The translations under genes and the position numbers were made by a program. A stretch of DNA of 39,276 bases from a virus, in IMG/VR virus record IMGVR_UViG_3300033146_003280, positions 1 to 39,276 of that record. One strand, 5' to 3'. The notes under the pieces were generated by a model. It had not been told where the DNA came from and ran no database searches. It worked only from the letters and a program-made list of their open reading frames with translations. Of the stretch, positions 14,967-23,944 are shown in pieces. Each line of letters opens with the position of its first letter. Position 1 is the first letter of the stretch.

Positions 14967-15439
14967 GTAATATATTGATCTACATGTCTTATATTAGGGC
15001 CTTTTCCAAAAACATTTAAAGCCATCATTCCACCTGAAATCAAATAGAACGCAGGAATTAAACCAGCAATTACGACACCTAATCCAGCAGATAACCCGAT
15101 AGCAGCTAAAGCTTTTTTAACAATAGGGGAATTTAAATCATTAAATAATTTTTTATTATCATTGACTAATTTTTTTGATTTTTCTTTAGCAGTTTTTTTA
15201 TCAATTACTTTATTTAAATAATCATTTTCTATTTTTTCAAATTTTGTTTTTAATTTAGATACATGAGTAATTAAAGTGGTTAAAACTCTTTTTTGCTCTT
15301 CTGAAATACCATTAGCTCTTTCAGTATTTAATTTTGTTTTAATAGAATTTATATGTTTTTCTAATTTTTTACTTTTCTTAAAATACTTCAATCCTTCATC
15401 AATTACTTCTTCATTCATTAAAAATTCATTCAAGTTCAT
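14963..15439 (-). CDS. Head-internal or membrane protein candidate, 158 aa
   Basis: GAGG-led start overlapping the preceding 59-residue gene. The N-terminus MNLNEFLMNEEVIDE resembles capsid-targeting sequences and ends in I-D-E (13-15), a gp21-type cleavage triplet. Residues 20-100 are basic coiled coil. Residues 110-144 form a hydrophobic, glycine-rich hairpin (GLSAGLGVVIAGLIPAFYLI). A packaged protein with a membrane-active tail is a reasonable guess. Similar layouts occur in the proteins at 18720-19304 and 28683-30416. Confidence 0.55.
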   Translation of the reverse strand: MNLNEFLMNEEVIDEGLKYFKKSKKLEKHINSIKTKLNTERANGISEEQKRVLTTLITHVSKLKTKFEKIENDYLNKVIDKKTAKEKSKKLVNDNKKLFNDLNSPIVKKALAAIGLSAGLGVVIAGLIPAFYLISGGMMALNVFGKGPNIRHVDQYIT

Positions 15440-15605
15440 CTAAAACCTCTACTTTATATTTTCCATTAGAAGATATATTAATAACCCTTCCATGCTTAAT
15501 TACATTTTTACTTACTTCAATATCACATTCAATACATAAAGGATTTTCAAATGTTTTATAATAAAATCTAGGAAAATCTTTATTATCCTCTATAATGTAT
15601 ATCAT
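15426..15605 (-). CDS. Small hypothetical protein with CxxC, 59 aa, likely leaderless
   Basis: ATG 15605 lies exactly 4 bases after a GTAAAGATAA motif (15610-15619) and has no Shine-Dalgarno sequence. The frame runs 59 codons to TGA at 15426, overlapping the start of the next gene. The product has a C24-I-E-C27 pair and a beta-rich C-terminus (VIKHGRVINISSNGKYKVEVL). The combination of the motif position and overlap with the downstream gene supports it as a real first gene of a two-gene operon. Function unknown. Confidence 0.6.
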   Translation of the reverse strand: MIYIIEDNKDFPRFYYKTFENPLCIECDIEVSKNVIKHGRVINISSNGKYKVEVLDELE

Positions 15606-15609
15606 ACAT

Positions 15610-15619
15610 TTATCTTTAC
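15610..15619 (-). promoter_or_regulatory. Late-type promoter motif (GTAAAGATAA)
   Basis: Exact copy facing left; forms 12-bp inverted arms (ATTTATCTTTAC/GTAAAGATAAAT) with the plus-strand copy at 15632. Confidence 0.65.
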
Positions 15620-15631
15620 AAAACTATTCCA

Positions 15632-15641
15632 GTAAAGATAA
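15632..15641 (+). promoter_or_regulatory. Late-type promoter motif (GTAAAGATAA)
   Basis: Exact copy facing right, followed by ATATATGAGG and the neck gene at 15659. An ATG 4 bases downstream opens only a 9-codon frame; the GAGG-served ATG is the gene start. Confidence 0.7.
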
Positions 15642-15658
15642 ATATATGAGGAAAAACA

Positions 15659-18600
15659 ATGAAAGAACATTTTAATAAATTAGATTATAGTGAAGAAAGT
15701 TTATTTAATAAAACAGAAGATGGGAAAATAGAATTACAAAAGTATTATGATGATTTATTATTTTATTCTTCTTTTGATAGCACATTTGATGCAATATATA
15801 ACAAAGGCGATTCATCTGCTACCATTACTGGAACAGCAACGAATGAAATAAACTCTGTTTTTGGACAATCAATTTTATTAAATGGAAGTGTAAAATATGA
15901 TTTAAATAATTTTTATGATTTAATAGATGGTAATATAAAATTTAGAGTTAAACCTGATTTCTTAACTGGGAAAGGATATCAAATATTTAAGCAAGAAGGA
16001 ACTCCTTTAATATCTTCTGTTCCTGTAATAACAACTGAAGTAAGTAAGAATGGTGGAGGTAGTTTATCCTTAATTGGAGCACAGCAAAAATATGTTAAAT
16101 ATGATGAATCAAATATTTCATCTATGGTTCAAATAGGAACAATAGATTTAGATATAATGTTTGAAGATAATTTATCTAATATGTTATTTACAATAGGTAA
16201 TGTAGGTAATATGAATAATTATATATCTGCTATATATGATAATGAAATAATATATTTTAAAATATATGATCAAGTAGGTAATATAATAGTTGATATATCT
16301 TTTAATTATGCAAATGATAATAAATGGCATAGATTTAGTTTTGTATTTGATATAAATAATGGGGAATCAAAAGTATTTATTGATGGTATTCAACATGGGA
16401 TAACATCTAATGGAATAGGAACAAGAGATAATATAGACACTTTTGCGATTGGATCATTTATATCAGGATATACTACTAATTTTTATGTAGATAATTTTGC
16501 TATTTATAATACTGTATTATATAATAACAATTTTACAGTTTCTAATGTAGCAGTTGATATAACAGTTCCTAATTTATTAGTATATTGTGATTATGACACT
16601 TCAATTGATTTAGATTTTGGAATAACTGGTTTTACAACCTATCCTATTTCAAATGATTATAATTGTAAAATATATGTAGATAATGTGTTAAATCCTATTT
16701 TGATTAATTTAGATCATTCATCTACTTTATTAGATATAGCGAATAAAATAGATGTTTTATTAAATAATGCTTCTGCTATAATAGAAAACAATTTTATTAA
16801 AATAATAGCGGATGTAGTTGGAGCAAGAATAAGAATAGAAGAACCTGACGTTGGTAGAAGTTTAATTACTTTATTAAAAGGAGTAAATGAATCTTTTTTT
16901 CCAAATGCTCCAACACAAGATGTTTTCTTAATAGATTTAAAAGGGGTTGATGATAAAAATAGAATATCTATAATTCATAATATAAATTCTGAAATATATT
17001 TAAAAATGTATGATTTAAATGGTGTATTAGTTGTTGATGAAAAAATGTTTGATTTCGATAATGATAATATAACTTGGTATGCTTTTAATTTTAATTTTAA
17101 TAGTTCAATAGGCATATTCTTTTTAGATGGTGTTTTACAAAAAATATTTCCAACTAATATAGTTAGATCTAACATAGAAACTGATTTAATAATAAATACT
17201 AATAATAATTCATATTATTTTGATGAATTAATAATAGATAAATACTTAAAAGAAACAAAATCTTTTACAGTAAATAATCTTGCTTTAACACCTTATCCAA
17301 CTACTAATCCTTATATAGACATTCATTTTGGAACAGGATTTAAAGAAAATGAAGTGGTAGATTTAAATTTAGTATGTAGTAATACTTCATTTGTTGTTAA
17401 ATTAGAAAATGACTGGTTTTATTATTTTTCTGGTAGTTGGAGAACTTCAGATGGGAGTATTAGTCAAAGCAATGAAGCTTCTATATTAGAAACAAAATTT
17501 TCTGATTTATATTTTAATGAAAATAAAGAAGTTGTTATAAGAGTTTATTTTAATAGTGATGGGATTGAAAATGCTTGGATAGATGAAATAGAAATAAAAA
17601 CAATTTCTCCAGATGAAATTCCTGCTTTAATAACAGGAACTATTAAATTAGATAATTCAGTTGATTTAAGTAATGATTCACATGTTTTAATAACTACTGA
17701 CCAAGGGAGTTTAGAAGTTGATTTATCAACAGAAGCTGTAGATGTTTCAGCTGTTTCAATTCAAGAAATTAAAGAAGCTATAGATAATGCTTCAGTTCCT
17801 GGATTAGCACCTGTTATTATTGATAAAAACAGATTAGTTTTATCATCTATAAATTCTGGGAATGATGCTTTAATTTCTATTTCTAATGGAATAACCTCTG
17901 ATGCTTTAGATATTGTTTGGGGATATGAAACAACTGATAGTGGAGAAGAAGCTACTGGAACATATTTTGATTATACTGAAATTACAAGATATGTTAGATC
18001 TAAATTAGGTGGTGGAATAGTTCCTGTTGAATTAACTGATGAACAAATAGAAGATTGTGTTAGCGAAGCAGTTTATTATTATAATTATTATAGGAATGCA
18101 AAAGAAAGAGAAATAGTTGTTAATTTAGAAGGTGATGATAAAATAGGCTACAAAATACCTATGGAAGTAGGTGGTGAAGAAAATATAATTGAAATAATAA
18201 TGAAACCTCGATTCCCTTTAGCATATTATTCCGGTGGTGCAGACAATATAATGAATAACTTATATATGCAATGGTTTTTTAATTCTCATACAGGTGGCGG
18301 GTATCAAAATATAATGGGAGATTATTATATTACTTTATCAACTGAAAAAGATATGGAGAATATATTAGGAACTGGTGTTAAGTGGGAGTTTTTTAATAAT
18401 AGATTATTTATATCTCCTACTCCAACTCATTCATTAACAGTAGGTATTAAATTTAAATCAGCTGTTAATATATCTGAAATAAATACTAATCAATTAATTA
18501 AATCATACACATTGGCTTTAGCAAAACAAACATTAGGGACAATAAGAGCTACTTTTGGGGGAACAATTCCAGGAGGTGGTGAAATGATCACATTAAGAGG

Positions 18601-18694
18601 TGAAAGTTTAATACAAGAAGGGAAACAAGAGGAAGAAGTTGTTTTAAATAAAATGATGAAACTAGCTGAGCCTTTGTTTTTAGAATTTATTTAA
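15659..18694 (+). CDS. Giant neck protein with LamG-like domains, 1011 aa
   Basis: A mosaic virion protein. Residues about 33-285 and 415-545 read as LamG/concanavalin-like jelly rolls (LLFYSSFDS, ILLNGSVKY, NKWHRFSFVFD...VFIDGIQHG; then ITWYAFNFNF...FFLDGVLQ). About 331-410 and 664-745 resemble Flagellin_IN-type beta domains (LDIANKIDVLLN...IRIEE; IQEIKEAIDNA...LVLSS). From about 770, YTEITRYVRSKLGGG..PVELTDEQIEDCVSEAVYYY starts a conserved T4-type head-neck domain. Carbohydrate-binding-like modules fused to a neck protein imply a decorated collar. It is first in the neck/tail operon, led by a late-type motif. Confidence 0.7.
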   Translation: MKEHFNKLDYSEESLFNKTEDGKIELQKYYDDLLFYSSFDSTFDAIYNKGDSSATITGTATNEINSVFGQSILLNGSVKYDLNNFYDLIDGNIKFRVKPDFLTGKGYQIFKQEGTPLISSVPVITTEVSKNGGGSLSLIGAQQKYVKYDESNISSMVQIGTIDLDIMFEDNLSNMLFTIGNVGNMNNYISAIYDNEIIYFKIYDQVGNIIVDISFNYANDNKWHRFSFVFDINNGESKVFIDGIQHGITSNGIGTRDNIDTFAIGSFISGYTTNFYVDNFAIYNTVLYNNNFTVSNVAVDITVPNLLVYCDYDTSIDLDFGITGFTTYPISNDYNCKIYVDNVLNPILINLDHSSTLLDIANKIDVLLNNASAIIENNFIKIIADVVGARIRIEEPDVGRSLITLLKGVNESFFPNAPTQDVFLIDLKGVDDKNRISIIHNINSEIYLKMYDLNGVLVVDEKMFDFDNDNITWYAFNFNFNSSIGIFFLDGVLQKIFPTNIVRSNIETDLIINTNNNSYYFDELIIDKYLKETKSFTVNNLALTPYPTTNPYIDIHFGTGFKENEVVDLNLVCSNTSFVVKLENDWFYYFSGSWRTSDGSISQSNEASILETKFSDLYFNENKEVVIRVYFNSDGIENAWIDEIEIKTISPDEIPALITGTIKLDNSVDLSNDSHVLITTDQGSLEVDLSTEAVDVSAVSIQEIKEAIDNASVPGLAPVIIDKNRLVLSSINSGNDALISISNGITSDALDIVWGYETTDSGEEATGTYFDYTEITRYVRSKLGGGIVPVELTDEQIEDCVSEAVYYYNYYRNAKEREIVVNLEGDDKIGYKIPMEVGGEENIIEIIMKPRFPLAYYSGGADNIMNNLYMQWFFNSHTGGGYQNIMGDYYITLSTEKDMENILGTGVKWEFFNNRLFISPTPTHSLTVGIKFKSAVNISEINTNQLIKSYTLALAKQTLGTIRATFGGTIPGGGEMITLRGESLIQEGKQEEEVVLNKMMKLAEPLFLEFI

Positions 18695-18704
18695 GTAAAG
18701 GTAA
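18695..18704 (+). promoter_or_regulatory. Variant late-type motif (GTAAAGGTAA)
   Basis: One mismatch, immediately after the neck gene stop, followed by TATAAAGG and ATG 18720. Confidence 0.5.
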
Positions 18705-18719
18705 TATAAAGGAATATAC

Positions 18720-19304
18720 ATGAAAAGTTTTAAAAATTATATAGATGAAAATGAATTAAATGAAATGGATATATCAACTGTTGTTATTATGTCAGCTTTA
18801 GGAATACCTGTTGCTGGAATAGCAGCTTATGGAGGGTCTTTACTTTTAAAAGGATACTCTAAATTTTTAGCAATTGTTTTAAATAAAATAATTTTCACAT
18901 GGAAAGATATTTTTAAAAATATTAAAACAATTGGGAAAAAAGAAGTAATAGATGTTATAAATGATAATAAAAAAAATAGTTATGTAAAGAAATATATAAA
19001 TGAAGGGGAAAAAACTAGAAGAATTTATGAAGAAGAATTAAATAAAGTTTATAAAGCTATAGAAAGTAAAGACTTTGACAAAGCTAATGTTGAATTAAAA
19101 AAAGTTGATAAAAAAATATCAAACAATTTAGAAGTCAGAAGAATGATAATTTCTGAGATTTCCTCTTCTTTAAAAGAGCCACCTTTACATTTAGGAGTAA
19201 CTGGTAATAAAACATATAAAGCTATAAAAAAAATATTAGATATTAAAACAGCAGCTGCGGCAGCTGAAGCTACTAAATTAGCAATTGAGAAAGGTTTAAA
19301 ATAA
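18720..19304 (+). CDS. Head-internal protein candidate with capsid-targeting-like N-terminus, 194 aa
   Basis: The first residues MKSFKNYIDENELNE closely match the start of the protein at 28683-30416 (MISFKNYLNE) and the style of T4 internal-protein targeting peptides. I-D-E (8-10) and L-N-E (13-15) fit gp21-type cleavage. Residues 19-45 are hydrophobic and glycine-rich (a membrane segment). The rest is basic coiled coil ending in an alanine-rich helix. The gene sits inside the neck operon and overlaps the next gene by 1 base. Packaged membrane-active protein is inference. Confidence 0.5.
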   Translation: MKSFKNYIDENELNEMDISTVVIMSALGIPVAGIAAYGGSLLLKGYSKFLAIVLNKIIFTWKDIFKNIKTIGKKEVIDVINDNKKNSYVKKYINEGEKTRRIYEEELNKVYKAIESKDFDKANVELKKVDKKISNNLEVRRMIISEISSSLKEPPLHLGVTGNKTYKAIKKILDIKTAAAAAEATKLAIEKGLK

Positions 19305-20137
19305 TGAATTACGCAGATATGTTTGCTGAAGGAGAAGTTAATAACTATGTTAGTTATATGAATAATAGTTATATAAATTTATATTCTCCAACAGTAAAAA
19401 TATTTAAATTAGATAAAATAGCCACAAATTTAGATAAATTATATGGTGAAGAAATGAGTGCCAGAGTTTATTTGCCTCCATTTGAAATCCGTATGTATCA
19501 TTTAGATAATGCTTATAAACAAGTATTAGGCGAAGGAACAATGCCTTATTTAGAAACACAAGAAGAAATAACTTTTGTTTGTAATTTTGATAATATGGTT
19601 AAGAAAATAAGAAGTTTAAAAAATAAACACACATCTGATATTTTATTAGAATATAATGGAAATAAAAAAGCTTATTGTTCTAATTTAAATAATATTTTCA
19701 CAATAAATGTTGATGGAATAAATATACTAAAAGCAGATTTAAAATCATCTACTTATAATACAAGTTTTAAATTAGTAAATGAAATAAACACTTTCCCAAA
19801 TTTATCTGCTGTTTTAACAGGAGATAATGATTTAAGTGTTGATATAGTAGATTTTAATGAAACAATTTTTAAAAGTTTATCTTTCTTTACAATAGATAAC
19901 ACATATCGTAATATAACTGATATAATAGAACAAGGTGATTTAATATTAACTAATAAATGGAAATTGTATGAAGTTCATACTAATATGCCTGGAGGTGATT
20001 TTGGTTGGGATTATGCAACTTTTATATTACAAGGCAATTTAAGAAGTATTAAAGATAAAGCTGCTTTACCAGATAATTATGTTAGCCAAATACAAAAACA
20101 CGAATATAATTTAAGACAAAGAATAAATATGGAGTAA
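19304..20137 (+). CDS. Probable neck protein (T4 gp14-like), 277 aa
   Basis: ATG overlaps the previous stop. The block LYGEE..ARVYLPPFEIRMYH....YKQVLGEG..PYLETQEEITFVCNF (about 47-105) resembles the conserved N-terminal part of T4-type neck proteins, and the size is near gp14 (256). The C-terminus (GDLILTNKWKLYEVH, FILQGNLRSI) suits a beta-rich connector. Order neck, two small genes, tail terminator, sheath agrees. The gp13/gp14 distinction cannot be made by eye. Confidence 0.6.
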   Translation: MNYADMFAEGEVNNYVSYMNNSYINLYSPTVKIFKLDKIATNLDKLYGEEMSARVYLPPFEIRMYHLDNAYKQVLGEGTMPYLETQEEITFVCNFDNMVKKIRSLKNKHTSDILLEYNGNKKAYCSNLNNIFTINVDGINILKADLKSSTYNTSFKLVNEINTFPNLSAVLTGDNDLSVDIVDFNETIFKSLSFFTIDNTYRNITDIIEQGDLILTNKWKLYEVHTNMPGGDFGWDYATFILQGNLRSIKDKAALPDNYVSQIQKHEYNLRQRINME

Positions 20138-20140
20138 AAA

Positions 20141-20467
20141 ATGAACTATAGTAAGTTAGAAAGAAAATTAAATGAAATAAAAACGGAATTATATATTCCA
20201 AAAGGGAAAACTTTTTTAAATGTTAGTTTAAGAAATACTTTAATAAATAATAATCAAGTAAAAGAATTTCCATCTGAGTGGAGAATAGTTATTAAAGAAA
20301 TAATTCAAACAATAACAAAACATGGGTGGCAAGATAGATTTAAAAAAGAAGATACAAGTAATATGGATATAATAGGAGCTAAACCTATTGGAACTATTAT
20401 GATTGTAGATGATAATGGAAAAAAATATAGTTATGATGTAAAGTCAAGATCTATTAATGAAGTATGA
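20141..20467 (+). CDS. Hypothetical neck/tail operon protein, 108 aa
   Basis: Starts three bases after the neck gene, overlaps the following gene by ATGA. Basic N-terminal helix, then a tryptophan-containing helix (SEWRIVIKEIIQTITKHGW) and a short C-terminal beta-hairpin (GTIMIVDDNGKKYSYDV). Not recognised. Its place in a tight neck-to-sheath operon suggests a head-tail joining or structural role. Confidence 0.55.
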   Translation: MNYSKLERKLNEIKTELYIPKGKTFLNVSLRNTLINNNQVKEFPSEWRIVIKEIIQTITKHGWQDRFKKEDTSNMDIIGAKPIGTIMIVDDNGKKYSYDVKSRSINEV

Positions 20468-20781
20468 TTAAAAATAAATTTGGATTTGATATAGATGAAT
20501 CTTTAACTACTATATATAATTTAATAAAAGAAAATAGATTAAAAGGAAGAAGTGAATTATTAAATATTTTAAATAGTAAAGGATATAAACATATTTTTAA
20601 GTATGTAAAAATTAGTGAAGATTTTACAGACTTTAGTTTTGAATTATTGGATGATTTATTAATAGAAAATCAAGATATAATAGAATTAATTTGTCAAGGA
20701 GGGGCCATTATGAAAAAAGATAAAACATTTGTTACAGTCCCTCCTTCAAGCATAATAAGAAAATATTTAGGGAAAAGATAA
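20464..20781 (+). CDS. Hypothetical neck/tail operon protein, 105 aa
   Basis: Translationally coupled to both neighbours (ATGA start overlap, TAATG stop overlap). Acidic and helical, with a leucine-rich middle (FSFELLDDLLIENQDIIELI) and a basic C-terminal tail (SSIIRKYLGKR). No known motif. It is encoded between the neck-like and tail terminator-like genes, so an assembly factor or connector is possible. Confidence 0.55.
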   Translation: MIKNKFGFDIDESLTTIYNLIKENRLKGRSELLNILNSKGYKHIFKYVKISEDFTDFSFELLDDLLIENQDIIELICQGGAIMKKDKTFVTVPPSSIIRKYLGKR

Positions 20782-21392
20782 TGGGAATAATTAAAAGTGA
20801 TGAACATTTTTTATTTAGAAATTACAGCAAAGCACTTAAACAATGGTTAATAGATACTTGTTATTTATCAAATTATCCACAAGAAAATAACGTAACTATA
20901 GTTTATTCAACTCCTGATAGAGCATGGGCTAAATATATTTATCCAGTAATTAATGGAGCAACTACAAGCCCTAATGTAAATTTTGTATTAAATTCTATGG
21001 AGTATTTAGATAGTGAAAATATATTAGGGCATGTAAGAGAAAACATTTTTGATGATGAATTAAATGTTTTTAAGACAGTTAAAGCTCCTTTAATGTATTC
21101 ATTAACATATTCAGCAACTATATATACAAGAGTTCAGTCTGAAATGGATATATTATTATATCAATTAACAACAAATGCTAGTAAAAATGCAAAAGCTGTT
21201 TTAAAAGTTGATGGACAATGGGCCGAAGTATGGGCTAATAACATAAGAAATGAAACTAATTTAGAACCTGGAGAAATTCAAGATAAAGTAACAAGATATG
21301 GAATAGATTTAATTATTCCAAGAGCTTATTTACCTTTTAATGTTGAATTTTCAAATGCAATAAATGGTTTTGAATATGAAATAGAAATATAG
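20781..21392 (+). CDS. Probable tail terminator / sheath stabiliser (T4 gp15-like), 203 aa
   Basis: Contains VTIVYSTPDRAWAKYIYPVINGATTSPNVNF near the start (about 38-70), GHVRENIF, and APLMYSLTYSATIYTRVQSEMDILLYQL (about 105-132). This arrangement (small strand, N-G loop, then a long strand pair leading into an E-M-D-I-L helix) is the pattern of myovirus tail terminator proteins that cap tube and sheath. It lies directly upstream of the sheath, as expected. The call rests on pattern and position. Confidence 0.6.
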   Translation: MGIIKSDEHFLFRNYSKALKQWLIDTCYLSNYPQENNVTIVYSTPDRAWAKYIYPVINGATTSPNVNFVLNSMEYLDSENILGHVRENIFDDELNVFKTVKAPLMYSLTYSATIYTRVQSEMDILLYQLTTNASKNAKAVLKVDGQWAEVWANNIRNETNLEPGEIQDKVTRYGIDLIIPRAYLPFNVEFSNAINGFEYEIEI

Positions 21393-21400
21393 GAGGAAAT

Positions 21401-21568
21401 ATGTTTAAAATAGTAAATAAAAGTTTTATGCCTTTACAATTAATATTAAATAATGAAACTGTTTATTTAAGTCATAAAGCTTCAAATATATTATATTTAG
21501 AAGAGCTAACAGAGCAAATTAAAAATTTAAGAATGGAAGGTATTTTAGAAATTAAGAAAATAAAATAG
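21401..21568 (+). CDS. Small sheath-adjacent phage protein, 55 aa
   Basis: AGGAGG lies 5 bases before ATG 21401. The product MFKIVNKSFMPLQLIL...ETVYLSHKASNILYLEELTEQIKNLRMEGILEI has the layout of a small uncharacterised protein common beside myovirus tail genes: a K-N-x-S-x-x-P-L strand, a hydrophobic hairpin, then a helix ending in G-x-L-x-I. It is followed by the promoter motif for the sheath gene. Likely real despite its length. Confidence 0.7.
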   Translation: MFKIVNKSFMPLQLILNNETVYLSHKASNILYLEELTEQIKNLRMEGILEIKKIK

Positions 21569-21583
21569 CCAATTTAGATTTCA

Positions 21584-21593
21584 GTAAAGATAA
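21584..21593 (+). promoter_or_regulatory. Late-type promoter motif (GTAAAGATAA)
   Basis: Exact copy, then a 25-base A/T leader and GGAGG before the sheath ATG. The leader resembles that of the capsid gene, the other very abundant protein. Confidence 0.65.
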
Positions 21594-21628
21594 TAATATA
21601 TATAAAAATAATATGGAGGAAATATATT

Positions 21629-23905
21629 ATGGCAAAAAGCCCACAAGTTATATTGACTGATAAGTCTTCACCTGCTTATACTGTCACTAGTTCAGATACT
21701 GTCCTTGCTGTAGTTGGATATGCTACAAAAGGACCTTTAAATCAAATAGAAACTGTTGTTTCAAAAAAAGAATTTATAGAAAAATTCGGTCCAATATCTG
21801 ATATTGCACCTTGGTCAAGTTTAGCAGTTTATAGAGCTTTTAATCAAGGAAATAAAGTTTTATTTTATAGAGTAGAGGATGGAACAGCAATAGCTTCTGA
21901 AACAGCTATTTTAAATGCTGTTAGCCCAGCTACAGGATATCAAGAATTTACGCCTACATCCCCTATTTCAGGGTATATTGCTAAAAAGATTTATGACTTT
22001 TCAGTAAATGTTGATAGTATAGGAACAAGAGATGTTTTTGTAACAAGCCCTGAAACCGGAGATTGGAGTTTATCTTCTTTAGCCTCTGAAATAAATACTC
22101 AATTATCAGCTACTGCTGGATTTGTAGAATTTACAAACATCACTCCTTCTTCTATTGTAGATGGAGATTTTGTATTAAATATTGATGTTGATGGAGCAGG
22201 AGCATCAGATGAAACAGTTGCTTTGGTTTCTACTGACACATTAGAAACAATAGTTACTAAATTAAATGCTGAATTAAGTGGTTGTGTAGCTTCTGTTAAT
22301 TCAATTACTAATAAAATTAGAATTTACAGTTCTTCTACTGGAACTTCTTCAACTATTGATATAGGCACACCAGGATCAGGAACTGATTTAATTACTATAA
22401 TTGGAGCAGTTGAAACAACTGCTGATGGAAGTGCAACAACTGGAGCATCAGCATCTGTAAATTCAGATAGTTCTAAAATTAGAATTACTTCAGGAAATGC
22501 TGTAGTATCTTCATCTTCTGTAGATATAACAACTTCTGGAACTGTTAATGGAACTGAAGATTTAGTAGCTTTAATAGGTGTAGATTCAGCTGTTCCTTTC
22601 GTTGCTGAAGTTGCTGAAAGTTCAACTGATAATATTTTAATAAAAGCTGTTGAAAAAGGATCTGCTGGTAATAAAATATCTGTTGTTAAATCAAGCAGAC
22701 CGAATGTTTTAACTAATGAAATAATAAATAAAATAGATATTTATTATGAAGATGATGGAGAAAATAATTTAAAAGAAACTTATGATGACGTTTCAATGGT
22801 AATAGCTGATTCAAACTTTTTTGTAAAATTAATTAATGCTGATATAATTAACGGTGGTTCAAAATGGGTTAATTTTGAATATGAAGCAAATGATGCTTCC
22901 CCTATTAATTTCCCTGATGGAACTTATACTTTAGGAACTGGAACTATTGAATTCACAACAGGTGATTTAATAGGTGATTATGATTATAAAGTAGGAACTG
23001 ATGGTATCCCAGTAGATCCTCAAGCAAATAATAGTTCTGCTTTTGTTTCTGCTTTAGGGACTGATGGCGATTTTGCTAATATGGAAGAATATGATTATCA
23101 CATATTAATAACCCCTGATAATGGGTCAGAAGTGGTTCAAAATACAGCTATTCAATTAGCTGAATTTAGAGGTGATTTTTTCTATATTGCTGATACTCCT
23201 AAATCAGTAACTTACTCTCAAGTAATTGATTGGCATAATGGTAAAAATGGTTTAGGTAGAGATAGTTTATTAAATACTGAATATGCTGCAACTTATTGGT
23301 CTTGGTTAAGTGATTATGATACTTTTCATAATGAATATGTTTGGTGTCCTTCTTCTGTTTTTATGGCTGAAAAGTTTATGGAAATTGATAGAAAATATGG
23401 ACCTTGGTTCGCAGCTGCTGGTGATGTAAGAGGTAAGTTAATTGCTTATGATTATGAAAAGTCCCCTTCTTTAACTCAAAGAGACTTAATGTATGGTGAT
23501 TTAAATGCCGTTAATCCAATTGTTTTCTTTAGTGATAAAGGCTTAGAAGTTTATGGTAATAAAACTCTATTAAGAGAAACAAAAGCTGAAAGCAGAATAC
23601 ATATAGTTAGAATGAAAATATATGTTAAAAAATTAATTAAAAAAGCAATGGATGGTTTAATTTTTGAACCTCATAATCCAGCAAGTTGGAGTAGTGCTAC
23701 TAATAAAATTAATTCTATTTTAGAATCAATTAGACAAGCTGGTGGATTAGAAAATTATAAAGTAATTATAGATTCTAATACTAACACCCCTGATGTAATA
23801 GCTCAATCTATTATGAAAGGAGTAATAGAGTTACTTCCATTTGGTTCAATAGAGATCATAAAACTGGATATTAAAATGAATAATCCGGGTGCAGTAATAA
23901 AATAA
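21629..23905 (+). CDS. Contractile tail sheath protein, 758 aa
   Basis: Starts with a sheath N-terminus (SPAYTVTSSDTVLAVVGYATKGPLNQIETVVSKKEF), contains SSLAVYRAFNQGNKVLFYRV, and ends with the conserved sheath core: ADTPKS.., Y..WCPSS, PWFAAAGDVRGKL, GLEVYGNKTLLRE, IHIVRMKIYVKKLIKKAMDGLIFEPHNP and a final KLDIKMNNPG strand. Residues about 121-325 are an inserted Ser/Thr-rich block with three Flagellin_IN-like beta units, likely exposed on the tail surface. Longer than T4 gp18 (659). The tube gene (gp19) is not in the window; the operon ends at a terminator. Confidence 0.93.
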   Translation: MAKSPQVILTDKSSPAYTVTSSDTVLAVVGYATKGPLNQIETVVSKKEFIEKFGPISDIAPWSSLAVYRAFNQGNKVLFYRVEDGTAIASETAILNAVSPATGYQEFTPTSPISGYIAKKIYDFSVNVDSIGTRDVFVTSPETGDWSLSSLASEINTQLSATAGFVEFTNITPSSIVDGDFVLNIDVDGAGASDETVALVSTDTLETIVTKLNAELSGCVASVNSITNKIRIYSSSTGTSSTIDIGTPGSGTDLITIIGAVETTADGSATTGASASVNSDSSKIRITSGNAVVSSSSVDITTSGTVNGTEDLVALIGVDSAVPFVAEVAESSTDNILIKAVEKGSAGNKISVVKSSRPNVLTNEIINKIDIYYEDDGENNLKETYDDVSMVIADSNFFVKLINADIINGGSKWVNFEYEANDASPINFPDGTYTLGTGTIEFTTGDLIGDYDYKVGTDGIPVDPQANNSSAFVSALGTDGDFANMEEYDYHILITPDNGSEVVQNTAIQLAEFRGDFFYIADTPKSVTYSQVIDWHNGKNGLGRDSLLNTEYAATYWSWLSDYDTFHNEYVWCPSSVFMAEKFMEIDRKYGPWFAAAGDVRGKLIAYDYEKSPSLTQRDLMYGDLNAVNPIVFFSDKGLEVYGNKTLLRETKAESRIHIVRMKIYVKKLIKKAMDGLIFEPHNPASWSSATNKINSILESIRQAGGLENYKVIIDSNTNTPDVIAQSIMKGVIELLPFGSIEIIKLDIKMNNPGAVIK

Positions 23906-23916
23906 AATGAAATGAA

Positions 23917-23944
23917 AAAAAGCCCTCTATTTAAAGAGGGCTTT
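23917..23944. terminator. Bidirectional terminator between sheath and endonuclease gene
   Basis: AAAAGCCCTCT-ATTTAA-AGAGGGCTTTT, an 11-bp stem with T or A runs on both sides. It overlaps the last codons of the minus-strand gene. Confidence 0.88.
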
